This document shows positions 33,258 through 43,050 of a DNA stretch of 64,000 bases, piece after piece. A program made the position numbers and the translations under genes. This stretch comes from Bog-950 sp964423405 (GTDB lineage Bacteria; Bacteroidota; Bacteroidia; Chitinophagales; LD1): the NCBI GenBank assembly GCA_964423405.1, contig CAYREY010000012.1:14685-78684 (forward strand), in the 5' to 3' direction. The notes under the pieces are model-generated. The model searched no databases, was not told where the DNA came from, and saw nothing but the letters and a program-made list of their open reading frames with translations. The number at the start of each line of letters is the position of its first letter. Positions within the stretch are counted from its first letter, which is position 1.

Positions 33258-33803
33258 ATGAAACCCCTCGCACAAATTACAAAGCTACTGCTGGTTATGC
33301 TTGTACTAACCGCCTGTAGTAAAACCGAACTGAATGAAATTGGAATAGATACCTCAACCGGCCAGCACAAAAGCGCTGCTCTGGGCGAGTTTCCTAACAG
33401 CGGCTATAAGCCGTTGAGCAAACTGGGCCTGAGCAGGCTGTACTATCAGGGCCAGTTATATAACCTGTTGTTTAAGCAACTGCGCGATGATGCACCGGAA
33501 ACACCACGCGACCTTACCACCGATCAGCTATTTATTTACGACAGGTCGGCTGGACCCGGTAATCAGTTGTTGCCTGTAGCCCGGCAAATGGCTGCCCATG
33601 GCGAAAGTGTGGTGCTGGAGGCCGTGGTTATCAAGTTCAGGGCTGGTGTAACGCCCCGTCATTTCTACTCGGCTGCAGAGGTATATACCGCCAGCCGTGG
33701 CATACAGCCAGAGATAACATTAGAACCAACAGGCGTGTTTTTCAGGGGTAGTACCTTTGGCAATGCAGCACAAACTACCGGCGATATTAATGGTGGTGGT
33801 TAA
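33258..33803 (+). CDS. lipoprotein of unknown function
   Basis: A 181-aa lipoprotein. The lipobox VLTAC gives lipidation at about Cys20. The mature part has no recognisable domain; DQLFIYDRSAGPGNQLLPVA and VTPRHFYSAAEVYTASRG are its more ordered stretches, and the C-terminus is Gly-rich (DINGGG). The start is set at MKPLAQITK; a longer frame from 33234 adds eight residues before a normal signal peptide. It has the best complete promoter in the window and distal direct repeats (33013-33081). It may be peculiar to the genus. Confidence 0.7.
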   Translation: MKPLAQITKLLLVMLVLTACSKTELNEIGIDTSTGQHKSAALGEFPNSGYKPLSKLGLSRLYYQGQLYNLLFKQLRDDAPETPRDLTTDQLFIYDRSAGPGNQLLPVARQMAAHGESVVLEAVVIKFRAGVTPRHFYSAAEVYTASRGIQPEITLEPTGVFFRGSTFGNAAQTTGDINGGG

Positions 33804-33854
33804 TAGAAGACAGACGTAGTGGTACCGGGTATCTGTACAAGGTATCCGGTATCA

Positions 33855-34196
33855 CTATTTTTCCAGTTGCTCTTTCATCTCTACCAAAAAGCCGCGTACC
33901 TTTTTAAGCCGTTCTACCAGTTGAAATTTTTTCTTCTCTTCCTCCAGCTTGGATTTAAGCTGAACTTTGGCCCCTTCCAGCGTATAGCCTTTATCGCGCA
34001 CCAGGTGATAGATAAGACGTAGTGTGGCTATATCATCTTTGGTAAAAAAGCGGTCGCCTTTGCCGTTTTTGCGCGGCTTAAGTATATCGAACTGTGTTTC
34101 CCAATAGCGTATCAGCGAGGCGTTAACCTCCAGCATGGTAGCTACCTCACCAATAGAGTAATACAGTTTTTCAATCTCCTTTTCTTTCCAGGCCAC
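33855..34196 (-). CDS. MerR-family regulator
   Basis: A 113-aa protein with an N-terminal MerR HTH: YYSIGEVATMLEVNASLIRY (about 12-31) followed by WETQFDILKPRKNGKGDRFF. The C-terminal part is a coiled coil (LEGAKVQLKSKLEEEKKKF) for dimerisation. No metal-binding Cys cluster is present, so it is not a metal-sensing type. This short form is widespread in Bacteroidota. It is followed upstream by the M23 peptidase gene on the same strand, 175 bp away. Confidence 0.9.
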   Translation of the reverse strand: MAWKEKEIEKLYYSIGEVATMLEVNASLIRYWETQFDILKPRKNGKGDRFFTKDDIATLRLIYHLVRDKGYTLEGAKVQLKSKLEEEKKKFQLVERLKKVRGFLVEMKEQLEK

Positions 34197-34371
34197 AATG
34201 AAATGTGTTAATGAACCGACGTGTTAATGTGTTAAAGTGAATAGCTAACATAGTAGCCTATTCTGCGCATAATTAGTGCATTATGGCGAAGTGGTCAAGC
34301 GTAAAGCTGAAGTGTTAGTAACGTGTTTTCAACCTTAACACTTAGGTACATTAAATCCTTAACACAAAGTA

Positions 34372-35385
34372 TTAGTCAAGCGTTTGGCCCGGAGAGTTGG
34401 ATATCTCAAGCATCTTTTCGAAGTCGGCATCCTTCAGGTCGTTGTAGTAAAAGTAAACCGGGTTAACGGCTGCGCCGTTTTTAAGTACTTCGTAGTGCAG
34501 GTGCGGCCCGGTAGATTTACCGGTATTACCCGTGTTGCCTATTACCTCGCCGCGGGTTACTTTCTGGCCCGGCCTTACCTTAAAACGGCTAAGGTGCGCA
34601 TAGCGGGTGCGGTAGCCGTAGCCGTGGTTTACCACAATCTCGTTACCATACCCGCTAAAGCTGTAGTTAACCTGCTCAACCGTTCCATCGCCGGTTACGT
34701 GTATCTCGGTACCAACAGGGCAGGTAAAATCCATACCCTCGTGAAAACGCTGTATTTTATAAACAGGGTCTATACGCCAGCCATAGCCCGAGGCCATACG
34801 CTCCAGCCTTTTGTTGGGTATGGGTTGTATGCTGGGTATGGATACCAGCATCTTCTCTTTGTTCTTTACCAACTCGGCAATCTCATCGTAGCTTTTGCTT
34901 TGTATTACCATTTGCTTTTTAAGCCGGTCAACCTTTACGGCAAGGTCTTTCATCAGGTCGCCATTATCAAACTTCTCCAGGTAGCGGTATTTGTTAACTC
35001 CACCCGAGCCAGCCTGCCATACGTCTTTATCTATGGGGTCGGCCTCAAACATTACGCGGTATATGTTCCCATCGCGGTAGTGCAAGCCATCCAGTACACT
35101 GCTCAGGCGGTCCACTTCCTGGTTCATAATGTAGTACTGGTCTTTCATTTCGTTCAGCTCGGCCCGTAGCTCTTTCTCTTTAGGTGACCCGAATATTTTG
35201 TAGTAGATGGTAGATATGGCCAGCGAGAACACCAAAGCAGCTACCAGAAATGAGAAAACCCTGAAAATGCGGTTAGTCCAGCTAACCACCGCTTTCTCGT
35301 AACTGAGGGTGTGGGTATTAAATACAAATCGGTCCTTCTTTTTAAGAAGTGCCAGTTTGTTTAGTATGTTATTGAATATGCCCAA
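34372..35385 (-). CDS. M23 family metallopeptidase, membrane-anchored
   Basis: A 337-aa protein with one TM helix (about 40-62) and an extracytoplasmic coiled coil (75-105). A LytM/M23 domain follows (about 205-325): HEGMDFTCPVGT, GYGYRTRYAHLSRF and GPHLHYEV, with the HxH zinc motif complete. It cuts peptidoglycan cross-bridges or is an activator such as EnvC/NlpD type; all zinc ligands appear present, so an active enzyme is likely. Divergent from alaS with 88 bp between. Confidence 0.92.
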   Translation of the reverse strand: MGIFNNILNKLALLKKKDRFVFNTHTLSYEKAVVSWTNRIFRVFSFLVAALVFSLAISTIYYKIFGSPKEKELRAELNEMKDQYYIMNQEVDRLSSVLDGLHYRDGNIYRVMFEADPIDKDVWQAGSGGVNKYRYLEKFDNGDLMKDLAVKVDRLKKQMVIQSKSYDEIAELVKNKEKMLVSIPSIQPIPNKRLERMASGYGWRIDPVYKIQRFHEGMDFTCPVGTEIHVTGDGTVEQVNYSFSGYGNEIVVNHGYGYRTRYAHLSRFKVRPGQKVTRGEVIGNTGNTGKSTGPHLHYEVLKNGAAVNPVYFYYNDLKDADFEKMLEISNSPGQTLD

Positions 35386-35473
35386 AACCTAAGCTCTTTA
35401 GTTAAATCTTTTATTTTCGCCGTTCCCAATTTGGGGCTAAATTATCATCATTTTTCATTTAGAGAATCAGCAC

Positions 35474-38107
35474 ATGACAAGTACGGAGATTAGGAAGGCA
35501 TTTTTAGACTTTTTTGAGAGCAAAGGGCATAAAATAGTGCCAAGTGCACCTATTGTGGTGAAAAACGACCCAACACTGATGTTTATCAACAGCGGTATGG
35601 CGCCGTTTAAGAATATATTTTTGGGTAACGAGCCTATTAAATACAAGCGCGTAGCCGATACGCAAAAGTGTTTACGCGTAAGCGGTAAGCATAACGACCT
35701 GGAGGAAGTAGGGGTAGATACTTACCACCACACCATGTTTGAAATGCTGGGCAACTGGAGCTTTGGCGACTACTTTAAAAAAGAAGCGATTGAGTGGAGC
35801 TGGGAACTGTTAACCAAAGTTTACGGACTTGAAAAAGACCGCCTGTATGTTACCGTGTTTGAAGGCGATGCTAAAGAAAACCTGGGCTTTGACCAGGAGG
35901 CATACGATGAATGGAAAAAATGGATAGCAGAAGACCGGATACTGAAAGGAAACAAGAAAGATAACTTTTGGGAGATGGGCGATACCGGCCCTTGCGGACC
36001 ATGCAGCGAAATACATATTGACCTGCGCAGCGATGAGGAGCGGAAGGCACAGGATGGTAAAGAGCTGGTTAATGCCAGCCACCCACAGGTAATAGAGATT
36101 TGGAATAACGTGTTTATGGAGTTTGAGCGCAAGGCCGATAAAAGCTTGGTGAAGCTTGGCGCACAACACGTAGATACCGGCATGGGCTTTGAACGCTTGT
36201 GTGTTGCTATACAGAAGAAAACCAGCAACTACGATACCGATATATTTCAGCCGGTAATACAGTTTTTGGCTAAAAAAAGCGGCCATGCTTATAAGTTTAC
36301 AGCGCCGGTATTAGCCGATGGTAAACTGATTAGTACCCCTACCGAAGACGAGAAGAAAGACATAGCCCTGCGGGTAGTGGCCGACCACATACGTACCATC
36401 GCCTTTACCATTGCCGATGGTCAGTTGCCGGGTAATACCGGCGCTGGTTACGTAATCCGCCGGATATTGCGCCGTGCGGTACGTTATGGTTATTCGTACC
36501 TGGGCTTTGAGCAGCCATTTTTATGCGAACTGGTACCTATGTTAGCCGATCAGTTTGCCGGTATATTCCCCGAGTTAAAAGCACAGGAAGGCTTTGTGGC
36601 GAATGTGATAAGAGAGGAGGAAACTGCGTTTTTACGTACACTGGCAAACGGTATTAAGCGTATAGATGCATTAACTGGTATAGATGGTAAAACCGCATTT
36701 GAGTTGTTTGATACATTCGGTTTTCCATTAGACCTTACCAAACTTATAGCAGCCGAAAAAGGATGGACCGTAGATGAAGATGGCTTTAACAAAGAGATGG
36801 CTGAGCAGAAAGCCCGTGGCAAAGCTGCTGCTGCTACCGAGCAAAGCGACTGGGTACAGGTGGGCGATGATGTAAAGACCGACTTTATAGGATACGATTA
36901 CACCGATGCTGATGCGCAGGTGGTAAAGTACCGCAGCATTAAGCAGAAAGATAAAGAACTGTTTCAGGTAGTGCTGGATAAAACCCCGTTTTATGCTGAG
37001 AGTGGCGGACAGGTGGGCGATACCGGTTACCTTGATTTTGGTGGTGAAAAGATTGACGTACTGGATACCAAAAAAGAGAACGATCTGATTGTGCATTTTG
37101 TAAAGAAGCTGCCGGCTAATATCGCTGCAACCGCACATGCTCAGGTTAATACCACTAAGCGTGCCGATACAATAAAAAATCACTCTGCCACACACTTGTT
37201 ACAATCGGCACTGCGTATAGTGCTGGGTAGCCATGTGCAACAAAAGGGTTCATTGGTTACGGCCGATTACCTGCGTTTCGATTTTTCGCACACTACCAAG
37301 CTTACCGATGAAGAAATAGCAAAGGTAGAGCAGATAGTGAACGAAAAGATAATGGAGAACATTGCTTTAGATGAGCGCCGCAATGTGCCTATAGAAGAAG
37401 CTAAAAACATGGGTGCAACGGCGTTGTTTGGCGAAAAGTACGGCGAGTTTGTGCGTGTAATAACTTTTGATGAGAAATTCAGCCGCGAGTTGTGTGGTGG
37501 TGTGCACGTAAAAAGTACCGGCACTATCGGCTTGTTTAAAATAGTATCTGAAAGTTCTATTGGTACAGGTGTACGTCGTATTGAAGCTGTAACCGGTAAA
37601 AAAGCCCTGCAACTGGCTAACGACTCTATTAGTGAGTTGGGCAAGGTAAAAGCCGCGCTTAACAATACCAAAGATGCTGTTAAGAGTATTGATACCCTGA
37701 AAGCCGAAAACGATGAACTGAAAAAGCAGTTAATGCAGTTTGAAGATAAGGCAGTGGCAGAACTTAAAAAACAGATTGCGGCTTCTATTGCCAAAGTAGG
37801 TAGTGTGCAGTTTTACGCTTCATCTGCAGTAGATGTTAACTCGGTAGATGCCCTGAGAAAAGTAGGTATACAACTGGCTAACGATTTAAAAGAGAACTTT
37901 GTATTGTTACTGGCTGCGGCTGTTAATGGTAAAAATGTGGTTCACCTGCGCATAGCGCCTTCGTTAGGTATAAACGGTAACCAATTGCTGAAAGAACTAT
38001 CTCCATCTATTAAAGGTGGCGGTCCGGCCGATTTTGTGCAGGCTAGTGCAGGTAATATGAGCGAAGTAGAAGAGTTGATTTCTAAATTGAAAACTAAATT
38101 TGCCTAA
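35474..38107 (+). CDS. alaS: alanyl-tRNA synthetase
   Basis: A full-length 877-aa AlaRS. The class II catalytic domain begins EIRKAFLDFFESKGHKIVPS, with FMINSGMAPF-like motif 1 (MFINSGMAPFKNIFLG) and TYHHTMFEMLGNWSFGDYF. GYVIRRILRRAVRYG belongs to the tRNA-binding part. Editing site: HSATHLLQSAL and CGGVHVKSTG (zinc ligands). The C-terminal DHHA1-like domain contains ADFVQASAGN (GGGxxxFxxAxG-type). It is followed at once by gatB. Confidence 0.97.
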   Translation: MTSTEIRKAFLDFFESKGHKIVPSAPIVVKNDPTLMFINSGMAPFKNIFLGNEPIKYKRVADTQKCLRVSGKHNDLEEVGVDTYHHTMFEMLGNWSFGDYFKKEAIEWSWELLTKVYGLEKDRLYVTVFEGDAKENLGFDQEAYDEWKKWIAEDRILKGNKKDNFWEMGDTGPCGPCSEIHIDLRSDEERKAQDGKELVNASHPQVIEIWNNVFMEFERKADKSLVKLGAQHVDTGMGFERLCVAIQKKTSNYDTDIFQPVIQFLAKKSGHAYKFTAPVLADGKLISTPTEDEKKDIALRVVADHIRTIAFTIADGQLPGNTGAGYVIRRILRRAVRYGYSYLGFEQPFLCELVPMLADQFAGIFPELKAQEGFVANVIREEETAFLRTLANGIKRIDALTGIDGKTAFELFDTFGFPLDLTKLIAAEKGWTVDEDGFNKEMAEQKARGKAAAATEQSDWVQVGDDVKTDFIGYDYTDADAQVVKYRSIKQKDKELFQVVLDKTPFYAESGGQVGDTGYLDFGGEKIDVLDTKKENDLIVHFVKKLPANIAATAHAQVNTTKRADTIKNHSATHLLQSALRIVLGSHVQQKGSLVTADYLRFDFSHTTKLTDEEIAKVEQIVNEKIMENIALDERRNVPIEEAKNMGATALFGEKYGEFVRVITFDEKFSRELCGGVHVKSTGTIGLFKIVSESSIGTGVRRIEAVTGKKALQLANDSISELGKVKAALNNTKDAVKSIDTLKAENDELKKQLMQFEDKAVAELKKQIAASIAKVGSVQFYASSAVDVNSVDALRKVGIQLANDLKENFVLLLAAAVNGKNVVHLRIAPSLGINGNQLLKELSPSIKGGGPADFVQASAGNMSEVEELISKLKTKFA

Positions 38108-38132
38108 GCAGATTTCTGATAAGTACAGAGTT

Positions 38133-39584
38133 ATGACAGACGATATATATTCAAAATACGAGGTGGTAGTGGGGTTAGAGGTGCACGCGCAGCTTTCTAC
38201 CCACAGTAAAATGTATTGTGGCGATTCTGCCGAGTTTGGCGGCTCACCCAATACGCATGTTAGCGTGCTTTCGTTAGGCCATCCTGGTACGTTGCCGGTG
38301 GTTAACGAAACAGCTATAGAGTACGCCGTAAAAATGGGCCTTGCTACCCATTGCGATATCCGTTACGAAAACCAGTTTGCCCGTAAAAACTATTTCTACG
38401 CCGACTTGCCTAAAGGCTACCAGATTACACAGGATAAAACACCTATCTGTACTGGCGGATATATAGAGTTTGAGGTAAACGGCGAAAAGAAAAAGATACG
38501 CCTGACCCGTATACACCTGGAGGAGGATGCCGGTAAGTCTATACACGATATTGACCCGTACTTTACCCTGGTTGACCTTAACCGTGCCGGTGTGCCGCTG
38601 ATAGAGATTGTTAGCGAACCCGATGTGCGCAGTGGCGATGAGGCAATGGAATACCTGAACCAGATTCAGAAACTGGTGCGCTACCTGGGTGTGTGCGATG
38701 GTAATATGGAGGAAGGCAGTATGCGTTGCGATGCCAACATATCTGTTCGTTTAAAAGGCACCAACGTGCTTAATGCCCGTAGCGAGGTGAAGAACATGAA
38801 CAGTATGCGTAACGTAAAACGCGCTATTGAGTTTGAATTTAAACGCCAGGTAGAAGCGCACGAGAAAGGAGAGAAGCTGGCGCAGGAAACCCGCGGCTTT
38901 GATGCTGTAAAAGGTATTACGCTTACCCAGCGTAGTAAGGAACATGCACACGATTATCGTTATTTTCCGGAGCCTGATTTGCCACCGGTGTATGTTACCG
39001 ATGAGTACATAGCCAATGTAAAAGCCCACATGCCTAAACTGCCTAACGAGCTTAAGCAGGAGTATATGGAGCAATATGGCTTACCTGAATACGATGCCCG
39101 TATTATTACCGACGATAAAGACCTGGCAGAGTACTTTAACCGCCTGTTGGCTGTAACCAAAAACTACAAAGCCGCCAGCAACCTTATACTGAATACCGTT
39201 AAAAGTTACCTGAACGAAAACGGTATCCACATTACAGATTTTAAACTGGAGCCTGCTAAAATAGCCAGCCTGATTGTGTTGATAGATGAGGGTAAAACCA
39301 ACTTCAGCGTGGCATCTACCAGTATATTTCCGGTAATGGCACAAACAGGAAAAGACCCGTTAAAAGTTGCCGAAGAACTTAACCTGTTACAGAACAGCGA
39401 TGAAGGTGCTATTAACGACTTGATAGAACAGGTAATTGCTAAATATCCCGAAAAAGTTGCCGAATATCGTGGGGGTAAAGTAGGTTTGTTAGGTTTGTTT
39501 GTAGGCGAGGTAATGAAATTATCTAAAGGCAAAGCCGACCCCAAGGTGACCAACAAACTAGTGAAAGATAAACTCGATTCATAA
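38133..39584 (+). CDS. gatB: aspartyl/glutamyl-tRNA amidotransferase subunit B
   Basis: A 483-aa GatB. It amidates misacylated Glu-tRNA(Gln)/Asp-tRNA(Asn) with GatA and GatC. Signatures: GLEVHAQLSTHSKMYCGDS at the N-terminus, FYADLPKGYQITQ, HLEEDAGKSIHD and DLNRAGVPLIEIVSEPD; the C-terminal YqeY-like tail is complete. ATG 38133 (MTDDIYSKYE) is chosen; an upstream TTG frame would overlap the alaS end. gatA and gatC are not in the window. Confidence 0.96.
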   Translation: MTDDIYSKYEVVVGLEVHAQLSTHSKMYCGDSAEFGGSPNTHVSVLSLGHPGTLPVVNETAIEYAVKMGLATHCDIRYENQFARKNYFYADLPKGYQITQDKTPICTGGYIEFEVNGEKKKIRLTRIHLEEDAGKSIHDIDPYFTLVDLNRAGVPLIEIVSEPDVRSGDEAMEYLNQIQKLVRYLGVCDGNMEEGSMRCDANISVRLKGTNVLNARSEVKNMNSMRNVKRAIEFEFKRQVEAHEKGEKLAQETRGFDAVKGITLTQRSKEHAHDYRYFPEPDLPPVYVTDEYIANVKAHMPKLPNELKQEYMEQYGLPEYDARIITDDKDLAEYFNRLLAVTKNYKAASNLILNTVKSYLNENGIHITDFKLEPAKIASLIVLIDEGKTNFSVASTSIFPVMAQTGKDPLKVAEELNLLQNSDEGAINDLIEQVIAKYPEKVAEYRGGKVGLLGLFVGEVMKLSKGKADPKVTNKLVKDKLDS

Positions 39585-39625
39585 TTATAGTATAACACAA
39601 TACCAATTACTCAATACAAATAAAC

Positions 39626-40768
39626 ATGCGCAAACTCTTCAGTATCGTATTACTGCTTACTTTCTTTACATCGTGTAACCTGGCTGGTGGCAGCGATAAA
39701 TACAACATTCAGGGAACTGTAAAAAATCATCAGTCTAAATCAATTGTACTGGAAAAACTGGGACTTAAAGATGTAGTTGCTGTCGACTCGGCTACTATTG
39801 ATGATAAGGGCTTCTTTAAAATGGAAGGCGTTTCAGAAACCGGTTTCTACCGCCTTAAACTTGATCAGAAAACCTTTTTTCTGTTTATGTTAGAACCAGC
39901 TCAGTACAAGGTAGAAATAGACCCTACTGCTCCGGAGCCTCTTAAGGCTACCGGTTCTAAAAACAACGATGAGTTTCAGGCCGCCTTTAAAAACCTTAGT
40001 AACCTGCAACGCGATATGCAGGGCTGGCAAATGGCTTACCAGATGTATGGCCAGCAAGGTGCAGGTGCCGATACCATGATGTATGTACAACAGCAGTTGC
40101 AGGGTGTAATGGCCCGCTATGAAAGCTTTATCCGCGATAGCTCTAAGGTGGCTAAAAACCCAATGGTGGCATTGTTTTATGTAACCAATGGCCCTATGGA
40201 TAAATTCAGCAAAGAGAACCTTGCGGTAGTAGAGCGTATGGAGAAAGAGATGCCTAAGTCGAGCTACACTAAAGAGTTCCGCGAGGCTTACAATAAGTAC
40301 CAGGAGCAGGTTAAGCAGGCTGCTTCGGCCCCACAACCACAAGATGTTAGCATCGGCAAAATGGCCCCAGAGATTGACCTGAAAGACCCGAACGGAAAAA
40401 GCATAAAGCTATCTTCACTAAAAGGCAAAGTAGTACTAATTGATTTTTGGGCTTCATGGTGCGGCCCTTGCCGTATGGAGATGCCTAATGTAGTAGCTGC
40501 TTATAAGAAGTATAAAGATAAAGGCTTTACTGTGTACAGCGTATCGCTGGATAAGGACGCCAATGCCTGGAAGAACTCTATCAATGCACTGGGCATGACC
40601 TGGGAGAACCAGGTTAGCGACCTTAAATGGTGGCAGTGCGAAGCCGCTCAGGTGTATGGTGTACAAGGTATACCGGCTGCCTTCCTGTTAGACCGTGATG
40701 GTAAGATTGTTGCCACCAACCTGCGTGGTGCTGCCCTCGATGAGAAAATAGGTGAGCTTATAAAGTAG
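39626..40768 (+). CDS. TlpA-like thioredoxin-fold lipoprotein with DUF4369 domain
   Basis: A 380-aa lipoprotein: lipobox FFTSC (Cys17). An N-terminal DUF4369 domain (about 25-125, YNIQGTVKNHQSKSIVLEKL) and a helical linker precede a C-terminal AhpC/TSA-TlpA thioredoxin domain (about 245-380) with WASWCGPCRMEMP. It is a periplasmic thiol-disulfide reductase, probably keeping cysteines of exported proteins or cytochromes reduced. It lies 41 bp after gatB and ends before a strong terminator. Confidence 0.92.
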   Translation: MRKLFSIVLLLTFFTSCNLAGGSDKYNIQGTVKNHQSKSIVLEKLGLKDVVAVDSATIDDKGFFKMEGVSETGFYRLKLDQKTFFLFMLEPAQYKVEIDPTAPEPLKATGSKNNDEFQAAFKNLSNLQRDMQGWQMAYQMYGQQGAGADTMMYVQQQLQGVMARYESFIRDSSKVAKNPMVALFYVTNGPMDKFSKENLAVVERMEKEMPKSSYTKEFREAYNKYQEQVKQAASAPQPQDVSIGKMAPEIDLKDPNGKSIKLSSLKGKVVLIDFWASWCGPCRMEMPNVVAAYKKYKDKGFTVYSVSLDKDANAWKNSINALGMTWENQVSDLKWWQCEAAQVYGVQGIPAAFLLDRDGKIVATNLRGAALDEKIGELIK

Positions 40769-40780
40769 GGTAGCCAATGT

Positions 40781-40792
40781 GTTAACCCACCC
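40781..40792. repeat. inverted copy of the GGGTGGGTTAAC element
   Basis: GTTAACCCACCC, the reverse complement of the 12-mer found twice at 33013-33081, directly before a terminator. Confidence 0.4.
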
Positions 40793-40793
40793 T

Positions 40794-40834
40794 AAGCGCA
40801 AGTTGCTAACTATCAGCAGCTTGCGCTTTTTTTG
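40794..40834 (+). terminator. intrinsic terminator after the TlpA-like gene
   Basis: AAGCGCAAGTTGCT (40794-40807) pairs with AGCAGCTTGCGCTT (40815-40828, one G-U pair), followed by a run of T to 40833. Confidence 0.9.
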
Positions 40835-40954
40835 TGTTAACCCCCTTTGTGGTGCTTTTTAAGTTACTGTAAATCAATTCTTTATCTCTTCATTTTTGAA
40901 ATCAAAAATGAAATTGATATAAGGTTTAATTGTCTGTAAATCAGTGTTTTATGG

Positions 40955-41971
40955 CTATAGTTCGTTGTAGTGCTTTTTACCGCGTACAAAGTACTGCCAT
41001 AGGATATTTACCGGCGTAAGGTGCATAGAGGATGGATGCGGTATTTTTTGGCGTTTTTCGAGCAATACCGGTATAGCTGCGTAAAACGAGAAATGCGCTT
41101 TTATAATAGCCACAAAATCTTTCAGGTTGCCGTTTTTGGCTATGCTGTGAAAAGCTGCAACACCATCCAGTATCATGCGCCAGAACAGCTTAGGCAACAG
41201 GGTAGTGCCCGGTAAGTTCTTAAACATCATCATCAGGTTATTGCGGAAGTTAAGGTACGTTTTGCGCGGGTTACCTTGCGGCAGGCTGCCACCGCCCACA
41301 TGGTAAATGTACGACTGTGGCACACATACTATCCGGTAGCCCATATTTTTCATGCGCCAGCAAAGGTCTATCTCTTCTTGGTGTGCAAAAAAATCTTCGT
41401 CCAGCGCACCAGCTTTCCAGTACACCTCGCTACGCACAAACAGGCAGGCACCTGTAGCCCAGAAAATGTCTTTCACATCATCATACTGGCCCAGGTCTTT
41501 CTCTATAGTATTAAATATCCGCCCGCGGCAATAGGCATAGCTATTGCGGTCAAGGTAGCCGCCGCTGCCACCGGCATATTCAAAGTAGTCGCGCCGGTAA
41601 TAGTCGCGCAGTTTGGGTTGTGCCGCAGCAATGTTGTTATCCTTATCCATTTCGGCAATTACGGCCTCTACCCAATTGGGTGTTACCTCTATATCCTGGT
41701 TTAGCAGCACATAGTACTCGGCTGTAACGTGCTTCAGGGCGTCGTTATAACCACCGGCATAGCCGCCATTGCGTGGGTTTTGTATAATGCGTACGTTGGG
41801 GTAATTCTTCTGCAAAAACTCAACCGAGCCATCGCTGCTTTGGTTGTCGGCAACTATTATTTCGCACAGCTCTGGCGAGGTATGCTGCACTACCGATGGC
41901 ATAAACTGCTCCAGAAACTTCTTTCCGTTCCAGCTTAATATTACTACGGCTACTTTGCGGTGGTTGCTCAT
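40955..41971 (-). CDS. glycosyltransferase family 2 (rhamnosyltransferase-like)
   Basis: A 338-aa GT-A enzyme. VAVVILSWNGKKFLEQFMPS and IIVADNQSSDGSVEFL form the nucleotide-sugar part; YYVLLNQDIEVTP carries the DxD-type motif (NQD), and EDFFAHQEEIDLCWRMKNMG is the acceptor-side ED..E block typical of WbbL/rhamnosyltransferases. A TM-like C-terminal segment may bind the membrane. The start MSNHRK (41971) is preferred to an ATG five codons earlier. It is a single gene; a role in surface polysaccharide assembly is likely. Confidence 0.88.
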   Translation of the reverse strand: MSNHRKVAVVILSWNGKKFLEQFMPSVVQHTSPELCEIIVADNQSSDGSVEFLQKNYPNVRIIQNPRNGGYAGGYNDALKHVTAEYYVLLNQDIEVTPNWVEAVIAEMDKDNNIAAAQPKLRDYYRRDYFEYAGGSGGYLDRNSYAYCRGRIFNTIEKDLGQYDDVKDIFWATGACLFVRSEVYWKAGALDEDFFAHQEEIDLCWRMKNMGYRIVCVPQSYIYHVGGGSLPQGNPRKTYLNFRNNLMMMFKNLPGTTLLPKLFWRMILDGVAAFHSIAKNGNLKDFVAIIKAHFSFYAAIPVLLEKRQKIPHPSSMHLTPVNILWQYFVRGKKHYNEL

Positions 41972-42065
41972 ATTACAGGCCGCCAAACATAATCTAAAAC
42001 AGCCACATAGGCATATCTTTCATCTTATTGCTTAATTTCTATATTTAACCTACAAACACACTAAC

Positions 42066-42980
42066 ATGAACCTAACACGACTCACACTTACCCTGCTTTT
42101 TTTGCCGTTGTTTTTTATGGCTACAGCAAAAGAAAAAACCGAAGCTCAGGACACTGTTTCAGAGTTTACAGCCGACTCGGCCTTATCTTTACGAATGTTG
42201 CGCTATGATACCACCGGCACCATTACTATTGGCAATAACCTGGCTACATTAGAAATACCCAAAGGCTTTAAATACCTGGATGCCGAACAAAGCAGTTATG
42301 TACTGCACGACCTGTGGGGTAACCCGCCCAGCGAAACCATGGGTATGATTTTTCCATCAGATGCCAATGAGTTTATACCCGCTACCTGGGCCATTGAAAT
42401 AAGTTATGATAACGATGGACATGTAAAGGATGATGATGCCAAAGACATAAAGTACGATGAACTGCTGAAAGATATGCAGGAGCAGATTACGGATAATAAC
42501 CCCGAGCGTAAAAAACAGGGCTATCCTACTTTTGAGTTAACCGGTTGGGCCAGCCCGCCTTACTACGATAGCGAAAACAAAAAGCTGCACTGGGCAAAAA
42601 AACTATTGTTTGAAGGTGATAGCACCGAAACGCTAAACTACAATATACGTATTCTGGGCCGCGAGGGCGTACTGGTATTAAATGCAATTGGTGCTATAGA
42701 GCAGTTAAACGAGATTAAATCCAATATCAACCCTGTACTGGCCAGCGTTAACTTTAAAGAGGGTAACCGCTATGCCGATTTTAATGAAAGCACCGATAAA
42801 GTAGCTGCCTATGGTTTGGTAGGACTTATTGCCGGTGGGGTGTTGGCTAAAACCGGTTTGTTTGCCAAAATCGGCTTAATCTTCGCCAAGTTTGCCAAGG
42901 TAATTATACTGGGCGTAGTAGCATTGGGTGGTGCTGTTGTAAAATTCTTTAAGGGTAAAGGCGGTAATGATAATGCATAG
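42066..42980 (+). CDS. DUF2167 membrane protein
   Basis: A 304-aa exported protein with signal peptide (1-21), a large extracytoplasmic part and two hydrophobic segments near the C-terminus (about 246-266 and 272-292) with a basic tail KFFKGKGGNDNA. YLDAEQSSYVLHDLWGNPPS and GWASPPYYDSENKKLHWAK are characteristic of DUF2167, a family of unknown function related to membrane stress proteins. Ends before a terminator. Divergent from the GT2 gene. Confidence 0.85.
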   Translation: MNLTRLTLTLLFLPLFFMATAKEKTEAQDTVSEFTADSALSLRMLRYDTTGTITIGNNLATLEIPKGFKYLDAEQSSYVLHDLWGNPPSETMGMIFPSDANEFIPATWAIEISYDNDGHVKDDDAKDIKYDELLKDMQEQITDNNPERKKQGYPTFELTGWASPPYYDSENKKLHWAKKLLFEGDSTETLNYNIRILGREGVLVLNAIGAIEQLNEIKSNINPVLASVNFKEGNRYADFNESTDKVAAYGLVGLIAGGVLAKTGLFAKIGLIFAKFAKVIILGVVALGGAVVKFFKGKGGNDNA

Positions 42981-43005
42981 TACTTAGTGTAACTGCTACT
43001 AACAC

Positions 43006-43040
43006 AAAAAAGACATTTGCTCCCGGCAAGTGTCTTTTTT
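43006..43040 (+). terminator. intrinsic terminator after the DUF2167 gene
   Basis: AAAAAAGACATTTGC (43006-43020) pairs with GCAAGTGTCTTTTTT (43026-43040), one G-U pair, loop TCCCG, then T-rich. Confidence 0.88.
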
Positions 43041-43050
43041 GTTAGTAGCT

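Noticed and set aside
38100..38132. gatB start at the TTG in the alaS end
   Set aside because: It would extend the conserved N-terminus by 11 unrelated residues; the ATG at 38133 fits the family.
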